From: Tupaia tana
Taxonomy: Eukaryota; Chordata; Mammalia; Scandentia; Tupaiidae
Assembly (NCBI GenBank): GCA_026018925.1
Contig: JAKSZU010000004.1
Span: 17,948,095 to 18,012,094 of the forward strand
DNA length: 64,000 bases
Reading direction: 5' to 3'
Below are positions 1 to 14,060 of this stretch, one piece after another. Positions within the stretch are counted from its first letter, which is position 1. Each line of letters starts with the position of its first letter. Made by a program: the position numbers and the translations under genes. A model generated the notes under the pieces. It had not been told where the DNA came from. It saw nothing but the letters and a program-made list of their open reading frames with translations, and did no database searches.

Positions 1-60
1 TTAGCTACACATTCTTATAAGTATAAACTTTATTTACCTGGGACCTAACTCTGTTTTGCT

Positions 61-303
61 TTTTTTTTAAGAGAGAGATTTTTGCTATAGGATGTGTGTG
101 CTCACTGGAGACACAGAGAGAGAGAGAAAGTGAGAAAGCACCCCCTGGGGGAGATGGCCAAGCCACAATCCCTTTTCCTCGGGATTTTGGGCATGCACAC
201 ACATGTGCCTGGTGTGAGTTTTAAGCTGCCAGGTCCAGGACTCGATCTGCAGTTGGCCATGTGGGAGTCCAGTACCCCAACCATTATGCCATCTGCTGGC
301 CCC
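61..303 (-). repeat. CYN-like SINE, long form
   Basis: The T-run and the complement of the CTATAGCAAAA end lie at the left, and the complement of the head (ctgctggccc) lies at the right. The short match ttttgct at 54–60 and 309–315 is a weak target-site duplication, so this is probably an older copy. Confidence 0.85.
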
Positions 304-620
304 ATGTATTTTGCTGTCTTTTTAAATGCAGCTTTAATAAACATGGAACTTTCTGGAAATACAACTACTATATGACTTGAGAGAAGATTAGACACTGTGG
401 AATTTTGAGTCACTGATAACAACACTGCTCATGGTTTTGGAGTGTTTATAATTACCAATATAATATACACTTTGACCCCCCACATACACACACTAAGTCA
501 GCATTTATTGCTTATGTATTCATGGCTGCTTCTCAAATAGGTAAAAGCATTTGACGGCTGCAGCAGGTCTCACAGTACAGTCATGCCCAAGAATTTACAT
601 ATTAAAAGATGTATTATATT

Positions 621-910
621 GGGACCAGCAGTTAGAGTAATGGCTATGTCGCTGGACTCCCATGTAGTCAATCACGATTCAAGTCTTGGACCCAGTGGCT
701 TAAACTCACGCCGGGTGCGTATGTGTGCATGCCCAAGATCCCGAGAGGAGAATAGAGGAGAAGGGATTGCGGCGTGGCCATCCCCTCTGGGGCGATTTCT
801 CGCTTTCTGTCTCTCTGTTTCTCTCTGTCTCGCTGGTGAGTGCACATGCCCCATAGCAAAACCTCTCCAAAAAAAAAAAAAAAAAGAAAAATAAATAAAT
901 TAAATTAAAA
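621..910 (+). repeat. CYN-like SINE, long form
   Basis: It has the head gggaccagcagttag, the body and the A-rich tail. A perfect 17-bp target-site duplication (aaaagatgtattatatt) lies at 604–620 and 911–927, which fixes both ends. Confidence 0.93.
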
Positions 911-1410
911 AAAAGATGTATTATATTAAAAAAATATTTTCTTTTAACCCTCTGTTTTTCTTTTCCATAGGATCTGAACCCTGGTCTTGGTGGTTGTAAA
1001 AGAAGGAAAAGAAATAATGAAGCTGGCCTCTGGTGGTGTAGCCTGGCTACACTGTGGGGCTGGTTTCAGACACCCTCGAGCAAGGCTGAGTTCTCGCCTT
1101 GTTTCTTCCTGTCCTGGAAGATGGGGGTAAGAGGTGGGGGTTAAGGGGTGGGGGACGTGGTGCCGGATCCCATAGGGCTGACCCGGTTTCTCATGACCTG
1201 CAGCTGGCTGTGGCTGGCTGTCGAAAGGGATCTAACGCGCCTGCTTGTCTCTTCAGGGTTTTTCTTTGTTTTCTAGGCCTGTGTTCTTGGGTTTGAGCCA
1301 TGTCTGCAGAGTTGGAAGACACATGGGAAAGGGCAGCAGAAGGAAAAGCAGAATTTCTGGTGAAAACAGCTAATGTTGTATCTGTAAGTGGCCAATAAAA
1401 AAGACTCTGG

Positions 1411-1618
1411 GGCTGGGGCCAGCAGGTGGTGTGGTGGATAAGGGCGCTGGATTCCCACATGGCCAACCATGGTTCAAGTCCCGGACCTGGTGGCTTGCTT
1501 TCTCACCTTCCCCTTCCCTTTCCCTTTCTCTCTCTCTCTCTCTCATCGAATAAAGAAAAAAACAGAAAATAACAATAACAAATGGAAATAAATAAATAAA
1601 TAATTCTAAAAAAAAAAA
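1411..1618 (+). repeat. CYN-like SINE, short form
   Basis: The tRNA-like head runs straight into gcttgctttctcacc, a CT-rich stretch and an AAATA tail; the GC-rich middle of the long form is absent. It is flanked by aaaaagactctgg at 1398–1410 and 1619–1631. Confidence 0.9.
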
Positions 1619-1631
1619 AAAAAGACTCTGG

Positions 1632-1870
1632 GGACCAGCAGTTGGCGTAATGGCTGTGTCGCTGGACATCCATGTAGTCGACTGTGGTTCAAGTCCCGTA
1701 CCCAGTGGCTTAAATTTACACCAGGTGTGTGTGCGTGCGTGCCCAAGATCCCAAGAGGAGAATGGAAGAGAAGAGACTGCGGCATGGCCATCCCCCCTGG
1801 GGGTGATTCCTCACTGTCTTTCTGGTGAGCGCACACGCCCTATAGCAAAAACCTCTCCTTTAAAAAAAAA
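1632..1870 (+). repeat. CYN-like SINE, long form
   Basis: It starts directly after the right target-site duplication of the preceding SINE and is itself flanked by the same 13-mer (1619–1631 and 1871–1883). The target site is therefore present three times. Confidence 0.92.
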
Positions 1871-2044
1871 AAAAAGACTCTGGAAGTATCAATTTTTTTT
1901 TCTTTCATGTTATGGTTAATGGCACTACCTTAATTGCTCCTGCTGCAATTATGTGGATTGGTAGGTTATGCTATCTACCTATATTGTTTCATTTCAGGGT
2001 AGAAAAGTGTGAATTTGCAAAAGAACTATCATAAAAGGAGGATA

Positions 2045-2292
2045 TTAGGATCTGCAGTTGGCATAATGGCTATGTCGCTGGACTCCCATGTAGTTGAGTC
2101 CCAGACCCAGTAGCTTAAATTCACACCGGGCGCGTGTGCGTGCGTGCCCAAGATCCTGAGAGGAGAGTGGAGGAGAAGGGATTGCAGCGTGGCCATCCTC
2201 CTTGGGGGGTGATTTCTCACATTCTGTCTCTCTGTCTCTGTCTTTCTGGTGAGCGCACGCACCCTACAGCAAAAATCTCTTTAAAAAAAAAA
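2045..2292 (+). repeat. CYN-like SINE, long form
   Basis: It is flanked by a 12-bp duplication, aaaaggaggata, at 2033–2044 and 2293–2304. The head is diverged (ggatctgcagttggc). Confidence 0.9.
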
Positions 2293-2304
2293 AAAAGGAG
2301 GATA

Positions 2305-2516
2305 CCAGCTCAGCCACGATGGTGCAGGCAGCACTGTGCTCTGCAATGCCGGATCACATGGCCAATCGGGGCCCCGACCTGGATGGACTACAACATGTTG
2401 CTATGTGCACATGTGGACTTGATCTTGCTGGCTAGAAAGCTGAGGGGACAGACTGAAGCAAGACAAATGGGTAACCATTTCTCTTTCTCATGAAAGAAAT
2501 AAACTTAAAAAAAAAA
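2305..2516 (+). repeat. Possible SINE of another type
   Basis: The unit begins near gctcagccacgatggtgcag and ends in ctcatgaaagaaataaactt plus an A tail. The tail resembles the end of the chimeric element at 23500–23535. The head is not a good match to the main SINE, so the family is uncertain. Confidence 0.35.
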
Positions 2517-2789
2517 ATAAAAGGGGGGAATGTCTAGGTCCTTGTGCGGTAGGGGATCAATGACTCAAAGTGGAGAAAAGCTTTGGAAATAGAGAGTATA
2601 GGTTAGCTTTTAGCCTTCTATCCAGATAGACAAGACAGTAAGTGACTACTACCTAAGAGTTGCCTGATTTAAATTAAATCCTTACTTTTTCTGCATCTTA
2701 TCATCATAAAGCTGAATTTTACATGTTTACGAAAAAGGGGCAAAGAGCTTTTCCTATATAATATCAAAAGAAAATATAGCAATATAAAG

Positions 2790-3325
2790 TGCTTCACATC
2801 GATGTTTATTGCGGCACTTTTCACGATTGCTAAGACATGGAACCAACCCAAATGCCCCCGTACGGCTGAATGGATTGAAAAACTGTGGCACATATACTCT
2901 ATGGAATACTATTCAGCCATTAAGAACAACAAAACTCTGGCGTTTGACAGAAAGTGGAAGAATATGGAAGACTGACTGCTGAGTGAAGCAAGCCAGGCTA
3001 TGCAGGAGAGACACTGTATGTCCCCACTTAATATATACCGAATGTTCGTACTCTATAACTGAAACGGACAGGCTGAAGGATGTACAAACACAAGAGATGG
3101 ATGTGAATGCCAGATGTGGTGTGTGTGGAGGAGTGGGGCCTGGGGAAAAACATTTGAAGGAGGGATACGAAGACAGCATTGTTGAGACAGGGAGGTAGTG
3201 TTGTTATATTTTGATCAACTCAACCGGGGAGAAATGTTCACATATTGAAATGATCACCTTGTAAGCTAAATAATGTGATTGAATGTATTAAAAAATGTAA
3301 AGAAAAAAATCTAAAAGAAAAAGAA
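2790..3325 (+). mobile_element. L1 3' end (5'-truncated)
   Basis: The sequence carries the typical end of L1 ORF2 (words close to TWNQPKCP, then the Met-Glu-Tyr-Tyr-Ser-Ala-Ile-Lys region, read with breaks) and then a roughly 400-bp 3' UTR ending near 3320 in an A-rich tail. Only the last part of the LINE is present, as expected for a dead 5'-truncated insertion. Confidence 0.8.
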
Positions 3326-3927
3326 AATAAAGCAATATAATATTTCCAAGAGCTATTGAATTATAACTGTGCTACTATAAATGTTTATTACAGGAAATGA
3401 CAATTGTTAAAATATTTGTAGAAGGAGTTGTTTGTTCATATAAAGTTTTAAACTGTATTTCTCATAGGAGGTTGAATTTCTTCCTCAATCATGTGATAAT
3501 CGCCTCACTGAACTGTTAAGTTGTCTTAAATTATTCAACTAGTTATTAAGACTGAGTATATTCTCTTAAAAGTTAGGCCCCAAGGTAAGGAAAAAAGTTA
3601 TTTTCCAAGTAAAATAGACATGTCTAATTTGATTTTAAAATACAACCTAGAATCCCAGTGTAACTATCTTATTTCAGGCTCTGCAGCCCACACCTGGATT
3701 ACTACATAACGTCCCTGGTTCTGGCCTCTCCCAGTCCAATTTGTTCTGTGTGCCCCCCCAGCCTCCTCAGATTAATATTTTTCAAATCATAGTTTGTTAA
3801 GTGAAGGTAGTAGACTGTGGTCAGAGTTTTTTAAAAGAAGAAAAGGAATTAAAATTGGTGAGAAGCTACTGCATGTCACAAGTGTAAGCTTTTTTTGGTT
3901 AAAAGACTTTGTTTTGGTTATAATATA

Positions 3928-3975
3928 AACATACATATCTATATATGTGTGTGTATATATACGTGTGTGTGTGTG

Positions 3976-4008
<33 letters not shown>
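3928..4008. repeat. TG/TA microsatellite
   Basis: Alternating (TG)n and (TA)n runs of roughly 80 bp. Confidence 0.9.
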
Positions 4009-4119
4009 CCATGGATACTACATAATGTAAAATATATTTCTTACCGTAAGTAATGGCCAGAAAGTTGGAAAAGCACAGTATTAGATTAATCTTCCTACAC
4101 ACCGCTTTCAACATGCTTT

Positions 4120-4345
4120 TCCCCAGCTTTGATTCCTATTAAGTACTTATGTGCCAGGGACTGTGCTGAAGAGTTTTACGTACAATCTCATTTAATCTCT
4201 AGCACAACTCTATGAGGTAAGCAGTGGTATTATTCCTGCTTTGCAGAGAAGTTATGTAATTTGCCCAGAGTCACCTAGCCAGTAAGAAGAGCCAGGACTC
4301 AGTCCCTTGCATCCGGCTCCAGAGTCCACCTTTGAGCATCTGAGT
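4120..4345 (+). repeat. MIR SINE
   Basis: It has the mammal-wide MIR wording: acttatgtgccagg, then ctcatttaatc, tatgaggtaagc, tttgcagagaag and cccagagtcacctagccag, in the right order and spacing. Confidence 0.8.
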
Positions 4346-4739
4346 TATCCTGCCTCCATTCCTTAAGGCAAGTCCTCAGCCTGGAGGTTAATGCCTAACT
4401 TGTTTCTTTGGCCTCAACACTTCCCCCTCTACTTTAATTGGTCAAGGTACTTCATTGTCTCCTAAAGCCCCTGTTACTTTCAAGTTTCTCCTCTGTTTAA
4501 GCTAATTCCTCCACACAAGTGTACCAGTGGGGTCGGGGTTGGGAGTGGGTGGTTGTCAGCAAACTAAATCCAGCCTACCAGCTGTTCCTATAAATAAGCT
4601 TTTAAGGAAACACGCCCATTCAATTCCTTATGGTCTATGCCTGCTTTTCCACTGTAATAGCAGAGCTTAGCTACAACAGAGACCATATGGCCTACAAAGC
4701 CTAAAATAGTGATTATCTGATCCTTAACTGAAAAAGTCT

Positions 4740-4992
4740 GACGATTCCTGCTCCCTATTAAAGTCCCACTCTCTTCTCTGTTTAATTTAAACCTTCCACA
4801 GTCTTCCTAGCTTAGGTCAGTTTCCACCACCCCTGGGATATTTTCCCTGATCCCCTAGCCCACTGCCATGTATGCATTGCCTTGACCACTAGTCACACCC
4901 ACTGGGAGCAGAGACTACCCTTTTCCTTCCTGTCTCTCCACCAGGACCACAGTACCTTGCCCAGAGAGAGTATGTGATACACTTATGGGAGC
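4740..4992 (+). repeat. L2 3'-end fragment
   Basis: The order of diverged words (ttttccctgatcccc, then gcagagactacc, then cagtaccttgccc) follows the L2 3' end. Confidence 0.6.
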
Positions 4993-5124
4993 GGACTGAG
5001 TTGAGCAGGGACAGGCTATGCTCGGTTCATCCAGCTGACCCATCAGCAAGCCTACTTCAAGGATAAGGGCTCAGGGAAGAGAGGAGTGCTGGTGTGATGA
5101 CAACACGAAAAGGGCAGGGCTTAC

Positions 5125-8279
<3,155 letters not shown>

Positions 8280-8560
8280 TGCCGCCCCAGCCTCCTCTTC
8301 CTCCTCCTCTGGAGAGTCGGCCTCGGCCCGCGGCCCGCGCGCCTTCTCCATTGCCCTCCGGGTCCCCAGCGCCCGCGCTCCGGCGCGGAGGTTCCGCGCG
8401 CCCAAGGTTCCGGGAGCTGGAGAGGGTCGAGGCGGGCCAGTCTTGGGGTGGGGTGAGGGGAAGAAGAGAGAGGTATGGATCGGGGTCGTGGGTTAGGGAG
8501 CGGTTCGCCTTTCTGGCACTTGCCCCGCGCGCTCTCGCTGCCCTGTGTGTGCCACCGCCC

Positions 8561-9080
8561 GCTTCCTCCCAGGAGCCTGCCGGAATTCACGCCCTCCCAC
8601 TCTGGACCGGCAGCCTCTGCGCTCCAAGTTTCCTCTTGAAAGCCGACTCAGACCTCCAGGTCTTAACAAGGCTTGTTCCGTTTCAAATTCGGGCTCGCTG
8701 TAGTAAGCAGTCCATCCTTCAATAGAGGAAGGCCTTTTCATAACTAAAACCACGGCAACGGTTTCTCTTTACTGAGGTTGCTGTGTGCAGCTTTATACCC
8801 CGGGAGCCAGTATCACCCTAATCTTCTAGATAAGGAAACTGAGGCTGAGGTGAGTCATTAAGGGACCCGTCCAAGTTCCAGCCAAGAGCTGAGCTCTTTA
8901 CAAAGTGCCAGCTGCCTCCAAAGCCTCTCCTCCATCTGCTTCCTGACATGCACCTTGAACTCCAGCCAATCTGAGCTCCTCTCCTCTCCAAATGGGCACC
9001 AGGATTTGTCTCTGACAGGTCTTTCTTTGGGTTCTTTTTGATTCTTGGACTGCCCTTTATTTCCTCTCTCAACCCAAATG
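8561..9080. other. Intergenic flank upstream of ATPAF1
   Basis: The region shows no gene. The stretch 8815–8890 carries MIR-like wording (gataaggaaactgaggc). Confidence 0.5.
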
Positions 9081-9094
9081 TCACCATCTTTTTT

Positions 9095-9382
9095 CTTATT
9101 TTTTTTTTTATTTCTTTCTTTTTTTTTTTTTTTTTGGAGAGGTTTTTGCTATAGGGCGCGTGCACTCGCCAGACAGAGAGAGACATAGAGACAGAAAGCG
9201 AGAAATCACCCCCCAGGGGGGATGGTCACGCCGCAATCCCTTCTCCTCCATTCTCCTCTCGGGATCTTGGGCACGCACGCACACGTGCCTGGCGTGAGTT
9301 TAAGCCGCCGGGTCTGGGATGCGAACCACGGTCGACTACGTGGGAGTCCAGCGACATAGCCATTACGCTACCTGCTGGTTCC
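9095..9382 (-). repeat. CYN-like SINE, long form, young
   Basis: It keeps CpG sites (gggcgcgtg, gcgacatagc) and has a caccatct duplication at 9082–9089 and 9383–9390. Retained CpGs suggest recent insertion. Confidence 0.92.
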
Positions 9383-9795
9383 CACCATCTTTTTCACCTC
9401 CTGATTCAGGTGTGGACTCCTGGGGTCAACCACAGTGACATCAATATCTCTTACCTACTCTCACCATGGGGACATGCCTGGAGCAGGCCCTTTGTAATGG
9501 CAGCTGTCAGTTTGCATGGAAGTCCTGGTCTGGGTCTTGATAGAAACCCCTCTTGAAGAAGGGACAGAGCCTTTAACTCTGCACAATTTAATATGCACTC
9601 ATGGAGAACAGCCCTGGGCCCTGCCTTGTGGAGTGAAATGTTAGATTATCTTGAAGTCTCCAGCCTGAACCTGGCTCGAGATCCTTACACTTGCCCTCTG
9701 CTCAATGCACAGGCCAGGACCTCAAAGGGACTTTACTTGAATTAAAGATCTTTTTGTTATTATCCTATGAATATTTTATTCTCATAGCAGTTATC
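9383..9795. other. Intergenic, nothing recognised
   Basis: No exon, RNA gene or clear repeat could be supported here. Confidence 0.4.
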
Positions 9796-9808
9796 ACTAC
9801 CTGAAATT

Positions 9809-10067
9809 TTTTTTTCTTTTTTAGTTTTGCTATAGGGCATGTGTGCATGCTGGTGACAGACAGAGACAGAATAAAAACGAGAGTGAGAAATCACCCCTGG
9901 GGAGGGTAGCCACTTTGCAATCCCTTCTCTTCCAGTCTTCTCCTGAGACTTTGGGCATTGTATGCACATATGCCTGGTGTGTTTTCAGGCCACCAGGTCT
10001 GGGATTTGAACTGTACATCAGCCATGTGGGATCCAGCTACCTTAATCTCCATGCCACCTGCTGGCCC
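9809..10067 (-). repeat. CYN-like SINE, long form
   Basis: The imperfect duplication actacctgaaatt / actgtctgaaatt lies at 9796–9808 and 10068–10080. Confidence 0.88.
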
Positions 10068-10539
10068 ACTGTCTGAAATTCTTAGATCCTTGTTTACATT
10101 AATTTATGGTGCTCACATTCTAGTGGAGTAAGAAAGACAGTAAACACATATATAATGTTAGGTGATGGCATGTACTATGCAGAAAAACAGAAAAACAAAG
10201 CAGGCTAACAGAGATAGAGACAAAGGGACACTCGAGTACAAAGCTGAAGGGAATGAGGAAATGATCCACGTGAATATCTGAGGTGAGAGCCTTCTAGGTG
10301 GGGAGAACAATGGGTATGATGGCCCTGATGCAGGAGCACGCTTGTCCTGCTTGTAGGACAGCACAGAGGTTATTGAATGGGAATGAGGGAAGGGGCATAA
10401 TGTAGGAGTGAACTGAGGAGGTAAGAGGAGAGTCAGACAGCTCAGGGTTTTGCAGGCGCTTGGTTAAGGACTGACTTTTAAATCTGAGTGAGATGGGAAG
10501 TCTTTGTAGGTTTCGAGCATAGGAATAACATGATCTACT

Positions 10540-10980
10540 TCTTTCCTTTTCTTTAGAGAGATTTTCGCTATAGGGCATGTATGCTCACTGGAGGTACAGA
10601 AAGCAAGAAATCACCTCCCCTCCCCAGGAGGGATAGCCATGCCACAATCCCTTTTCCTCTGTTCTTTAAGGATCTTGGGCATGCACATACATGCACCCAG
10701 GGTGAGGTGTTTTTTTTTTTTTTTTTTTTTTTTAGAGATTTTTGGTATAGGGTGCATGTGCTCACTGGAGAGACAGACTGACAGAAAGTGAGAAATCATG
10801 CCCAAGAGGGATAGTCACGCTGAAATCCCTTCTTCTCCATTTTCCTCCTGGGATCTTAGGCACACATGCACACATGCCCAGTGTGAGTTTTAAGCCACCA
10901 GGTTTGGGACTCGAACCGTAGTCGACTACATGGGAGTCCAGCGACATAATCATCTGCTGGTCCCACCCAGCGCGATTTTA
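10540..10980 (-). repeat. CYN-like SINE, interrupted
   Basis: The 3' half lies at 10540–10700. The copy is then broken by another SINE, and a short remainder may continue after 10964. The head is missing. Confidence 0.7.
10708..10963 (-). repeat. CYN-like SINE nested in a SINE
   Basis: It starts with a T-run at 10710–10733 and ends at the head complement ctgctggtccc. The word cacccag at 10694–10700 and 10964–10970 is a probable short duplication. Confidence 0.85.
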
Positions 10981-11017
10981 AAAAGAAATATTTATTTAAG
11001 TTCACTTATTATTATTT

Positions 11018-11146
11018 TTTAATTTGATGAGAGAAAGAGAGAGAGAGAAAAAAAAATAAAGAGAGCAATCCGCCATGTCTGGTTGGCCATGTGATTGGCC
11101 ATGTGGGAGTCTGGCACCTTAACCAACATGCTACCTGCCATTCCCC
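11018..11146 (-). repeat. CYN-like SINE, short or truncated
   Basis: It has a GA-rich tail end and then the head complement (gccatgtgggagtctgg, ctacctgcc). A small internal repeat of ggccatgtg is visible. Confidence 0.65.
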
Positions 11147-11150
11147 AGTG

Positions 11151-11692
11151 AAGGTGGGGTGGGGGGAGAGGGAGGGAGAAAGAGAGAAAGAGAGAGAAAG
11201 CAAGCATCCTCACCCCCCCCCCCCCCCAAGAGGCATGGTCATGTTGCAAAAAGAGGTCCTCGGGACAAGCAGTTAGCATAATGGTTATGTCACTGAACTC
11301 CCATGTAGTTGATCATGGTTCGGGTCTTGGACCCAGTGGCTTAAACTCACACCGGGTGCGCGTGCGTGTGTGCCCAAGATCCCGAGAGGAGAATGGAGGA
11401 GAAGGGATTGTGGCATGGCCATCCCCTCCTGGGGGGTGATTTCTCGCTTTCTGTCTCTCTGTCTCTCTCTGTCTCTCTGTCGAGCACACGCACCCTATAG
11501 CAAAAAGAACCTCTCCAAAAAAAAAAAAAAAAAAAAAAAAAAGAGGTCCTTCTCCTCTTTTTCTCCATCCTGTTGGGATCTGGAGCATACATGCACATGT
11601 ATCTGGTACATTTTTCCAGTCACCAGGGCTGGGACTCAGACTGCCATCAGCCATGTGAGATCTGGCTCATCCAACCACAAGGCCCTTGGGCC
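11151..11692 (-). repeat. CYN-like SINE split by a second SINE
   Basis: The 3' half is at 11151–11260, with a 19-nt C-run, and the head half at 11551–11692. They are separated by the plus-strand SINE at 11261–11537. Confidence 0.75.
11261..11537 (+). repeat. CYN-like SINE nested in opposite orientation
   Basis: The duplication aaaaagaggtcct lies at 11248–11260 and 11538–11550. It cuts a minus-strand SINE in two, so it is the later event. Confidence 0.92.
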
Positions 11693-12085
11693 AGGATCTG
11701 CTTAAAAAAGAATCATTTTGGAGAGCTTTGATGTTACCAACCAAAGGATGCTGAGTTAAGAATGTCCAGCTCTACCAGACTATGAGCATCTGGCTCAGAG
11801 ACCTGTCCCGAAATACCTGGAGAATGCAGTGAGCCCACTGCTACAACAGCAAGTTCTCCCCTGAATAAAATCTGAATTTCATCCATTGCAATGGGAACTC
11901 AGCTCTCACAAATTAGTTCACTTGTCCCCAGGCCGTGAAAGGTTAGTTCCGTGAAAGGTTAGTTCCATTTCATCCTAAATGTGGGACTTTTTATGAAGCC
12001 AGAGATCTTGGGTATTCTACTTCTAATTGAGCCATTGCCGGCAATGAGATGAAGATTGTTGAGCACTTTTCTGTAATGTGGCAGG
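11693..12085. other. Intergenic, nothing recognised
   Basis: The only feature seen is a short direct repeat, gtgaaaggttagttcc, at about 11935–11968. Confidence 0.4.
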
Positions 12086-12093
12086 TCTCTATT

Positions 12094-12310
12094 TTTTTTC
12101 TTTTTTTAATTGCCAAAGGGCGCATGTGCTCCCCAGAGAGAGGAGAGAGAGAATGTGAGTGAGAGAGAACGCTCCCTCACTGTGCGTGCATGTGCTCATG
12201 CACCTGGCCTATTTTTCAAACCTCCAGAGCCAGGATTCTAACTGTGGTCAGCCATGTGGGATCTAGCTCCTTATACATGGTGTTGAACTGCTGTGCTACG
12301 CGCTGTCCTA
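12094..12310 (-). repeat. CYN-like SINE, diverged
   Basis: It is flanked by caggtctctatt / caggcttctatt at 12082–12093 and 12311–12322. The body is diverged and partly deleted. Confidence 0.8.
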
Positions 12311-12407
12311 CAGGCTTCTATTTTTTTTATTAGGTTGTTGGGGAAGTTATGATATATTTTTCTGTTTATCTATGCAAAAATGTGTCATGACTTTCCTGAC
12401 AACCCAA

Positions 12408-12636
12408 TAGATTTTTGCCTTAGGGTGGTGTGTTCACTTGCTGGAGAGAGACAGGGAGAGACAGAGAGAAAGTGTGTGTGGGGGAGATGGCCATGCCACA
12501 ATCCTTTTTCCATTCTCCTCCTGGGATTTTGGGCATTCACACATATGTGCCCAGTGTTACCCTCAAGCTGATGGGTCAAACTGTGGTGGAACATGTGCAA
12601 ATCCAGTGCATCAACTATGACACCACCTACTGGCCC
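12408..12636 (-). repeat. CYN-like SINE, diverged
   Basis: It starts with the 3' motif complement (tttttgccttaggg) and ends at the head complement ctactggcccc. Confidence 0.85.
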
Positions 12637-12828
12637 CAGGCCTTTATTTTTTATACCACTTTCACTTATTTCTTGTGGCCAGCAGAGAACTCGCAATCAG
12701 TGAACCCAGCAATTCACTTGATGGCATTTTTATAGGGAGAAGCTCATTCCAATGTACAATATACTAAACACAATATTAAATATACTATACACAATATACT
12801 AAACAAATAAACAAAACTTATTTTGGCT

Positions 12829-13077
12829 AGAGCCAACAGGTGGCATGGAGATTAAGGAGCTGGATTATACATGGCCAATTCTGTGGTTCGAGTCCCGGCC
12901 CTGGGGGCTTAAAAATCACTTTGGGCATATGTGGATGTATGCCCAAAATCTTGAGAGGAGACTGGAGAAGGGACTGCAGTGTGGCTATCCCCACAGGGAG
13001 TGATCTCTCTCTCCCTGTCCTTCTCTCTCCAGCAAGCATGCATGCCCTATAGCAAAATCAAAAACAGCAAAAAAAAA
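12829..13077 (+). repeat. CYN-like SINE, long form
   Basis: It has the head agccaacaggtggcatgg, the B-box-like ggttcgagtcccgg and the end gccctatagcaaaatc plus an A tail. Confidence 0.88.
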
Positions 13078-13550
13078 TTATCCAGGCTATTTGTAATTTA
13101 GGGTATGTGGGACAAGGATGCAAATCAGGGGGGCTGATCATGGTATAGGGAGACCAGTAATCCAGGAGAGAGATGGTAGAACTTGAACTAAAGTAATCGT
13201 GGTGGAAAAGTGGCCAGATTTGGGGTGTATTTTGAAAGAAAAGCCTAAAGATTTTGCTAATGGCTTGAATGTGGGTATGACAGAATTAAAGGAGTGAAAA
13301 ATGACTTGCAGGTTTTTGGCCCGAACAACTGAAAGACAGAGTTGCTGTCTGTGACAGGAGGAGACTGCAAGGGGAGTAGATTTTGGAGGGTAGATGATCA
13401 GGAGCTTGGTTGGTTAGAGATCATGTGACAGACTGCTGAGGAGGGATGTCGACCAGGCTGTTGGGCACAGTGAGTCTAATGTCTGAGGAGTATTCCAGGC
13501 TGGAGAGAGAATGTGAATTGTCAGAGTATATATGGTATTTAGTCATGAGT

Positions 13551-13828
13551 TTGGGGTCGGCTAGGTAGCACAGTGGTCAAGACAGCTGGTTCTCACATGG
13601 CCCACTGTGCTGTTCGAGTCTCAAACTGGCTGCCTGAAAAACATGCCAGGCACATGTGTATGCATGCCCCCTGCCACTTGAAAAACATGCTGGGCACATG
13701 TGCATGCATCTCCCAAATCCCAAGAGAAGGATGGAGAAGGGATGACGGTGTGGTCATCCTCCCTGGAGGGTGTTTTCTTTCTCTCGCTCTGTGAGTGCAT
13801 GTACCCTATGGCAAATTTAAATTAATAA
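13551..13828 (+). repeat. CYN-like SINE with internal duplication
   Basis: The duplication agtcatgagt lies at 13541–13550 and 13829–13838. Inside, a segment of roughly 50 bp starting cttg/cctgaaaaacatgc is present twice in tandem. Confidence 0.88.
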
Positions 13829-14060
13829 AGTCATGAGTCAGGATGACATTACTGAGGGAATGAATGTGGATAGAGAGCTGAAAACTGAGCCACAGGGCAT
13901 ACCCGTATTTAGAGATTTGGAAAAGAGGAGAAACCAGCAAAGGAGGTTGAAAAGTAGGGGCCAGAGACATAGAAGAGCCTAAGGTAAGTAGACTCTGGAA
14001 TGAAACCTGTGCTAAATAGTGCCCTAACGCACACCCTTGGGACCCTAAAGAGTAATTAAA

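Larger units (their letters stand above)
1..5124 (-). other. ATPAF1: ATPAF1 intron 2 (partial)
   Basis: This is intron sequence downstream of ATPAF1 exon 2 in the direction of transcription. It holds five clear SINEs, a possible sixth, an L1 3' end, a TG/TA microsatellite, a MIR and an L2 fragment, listed separately. I looked on the minus strand for the next ATPAF1 exon and did not find it. The stretches 930–1395, 2520–2790, 3330–3925 and 4346–4738 are AT-rich or nondescript and I see nothing in them. Confidence 0.7.
10080..14060 (+). repeat. Old interspersed repeat split by SINEs
   Basis: The pieces 10080–10540, 13078–13540 and 13839–14060 read on in order as one old mammal-wide repeat (for example gatgggaagtctttgtagg, ccaggagagagatgg, tgacttgcaggtttttggcc). 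I know the wording but cannot name the family with confidence. SINEs and unassigned sequence fill the gaps. Confidence 0.5.

Noticed and set aside
2305..2516. Second copy of the chimeric tRNA/7SL SINE
   Set aside because: Only the tail wording is similar. No 7SL-like block is visible, so I left it as a possible SINE of unknown type.
1..5124. ATPAF1 exon 3
   Set aside because: I searched the minus strand for the segment that follows CVEEK in human and found nothing; the exon must lie left of the window.
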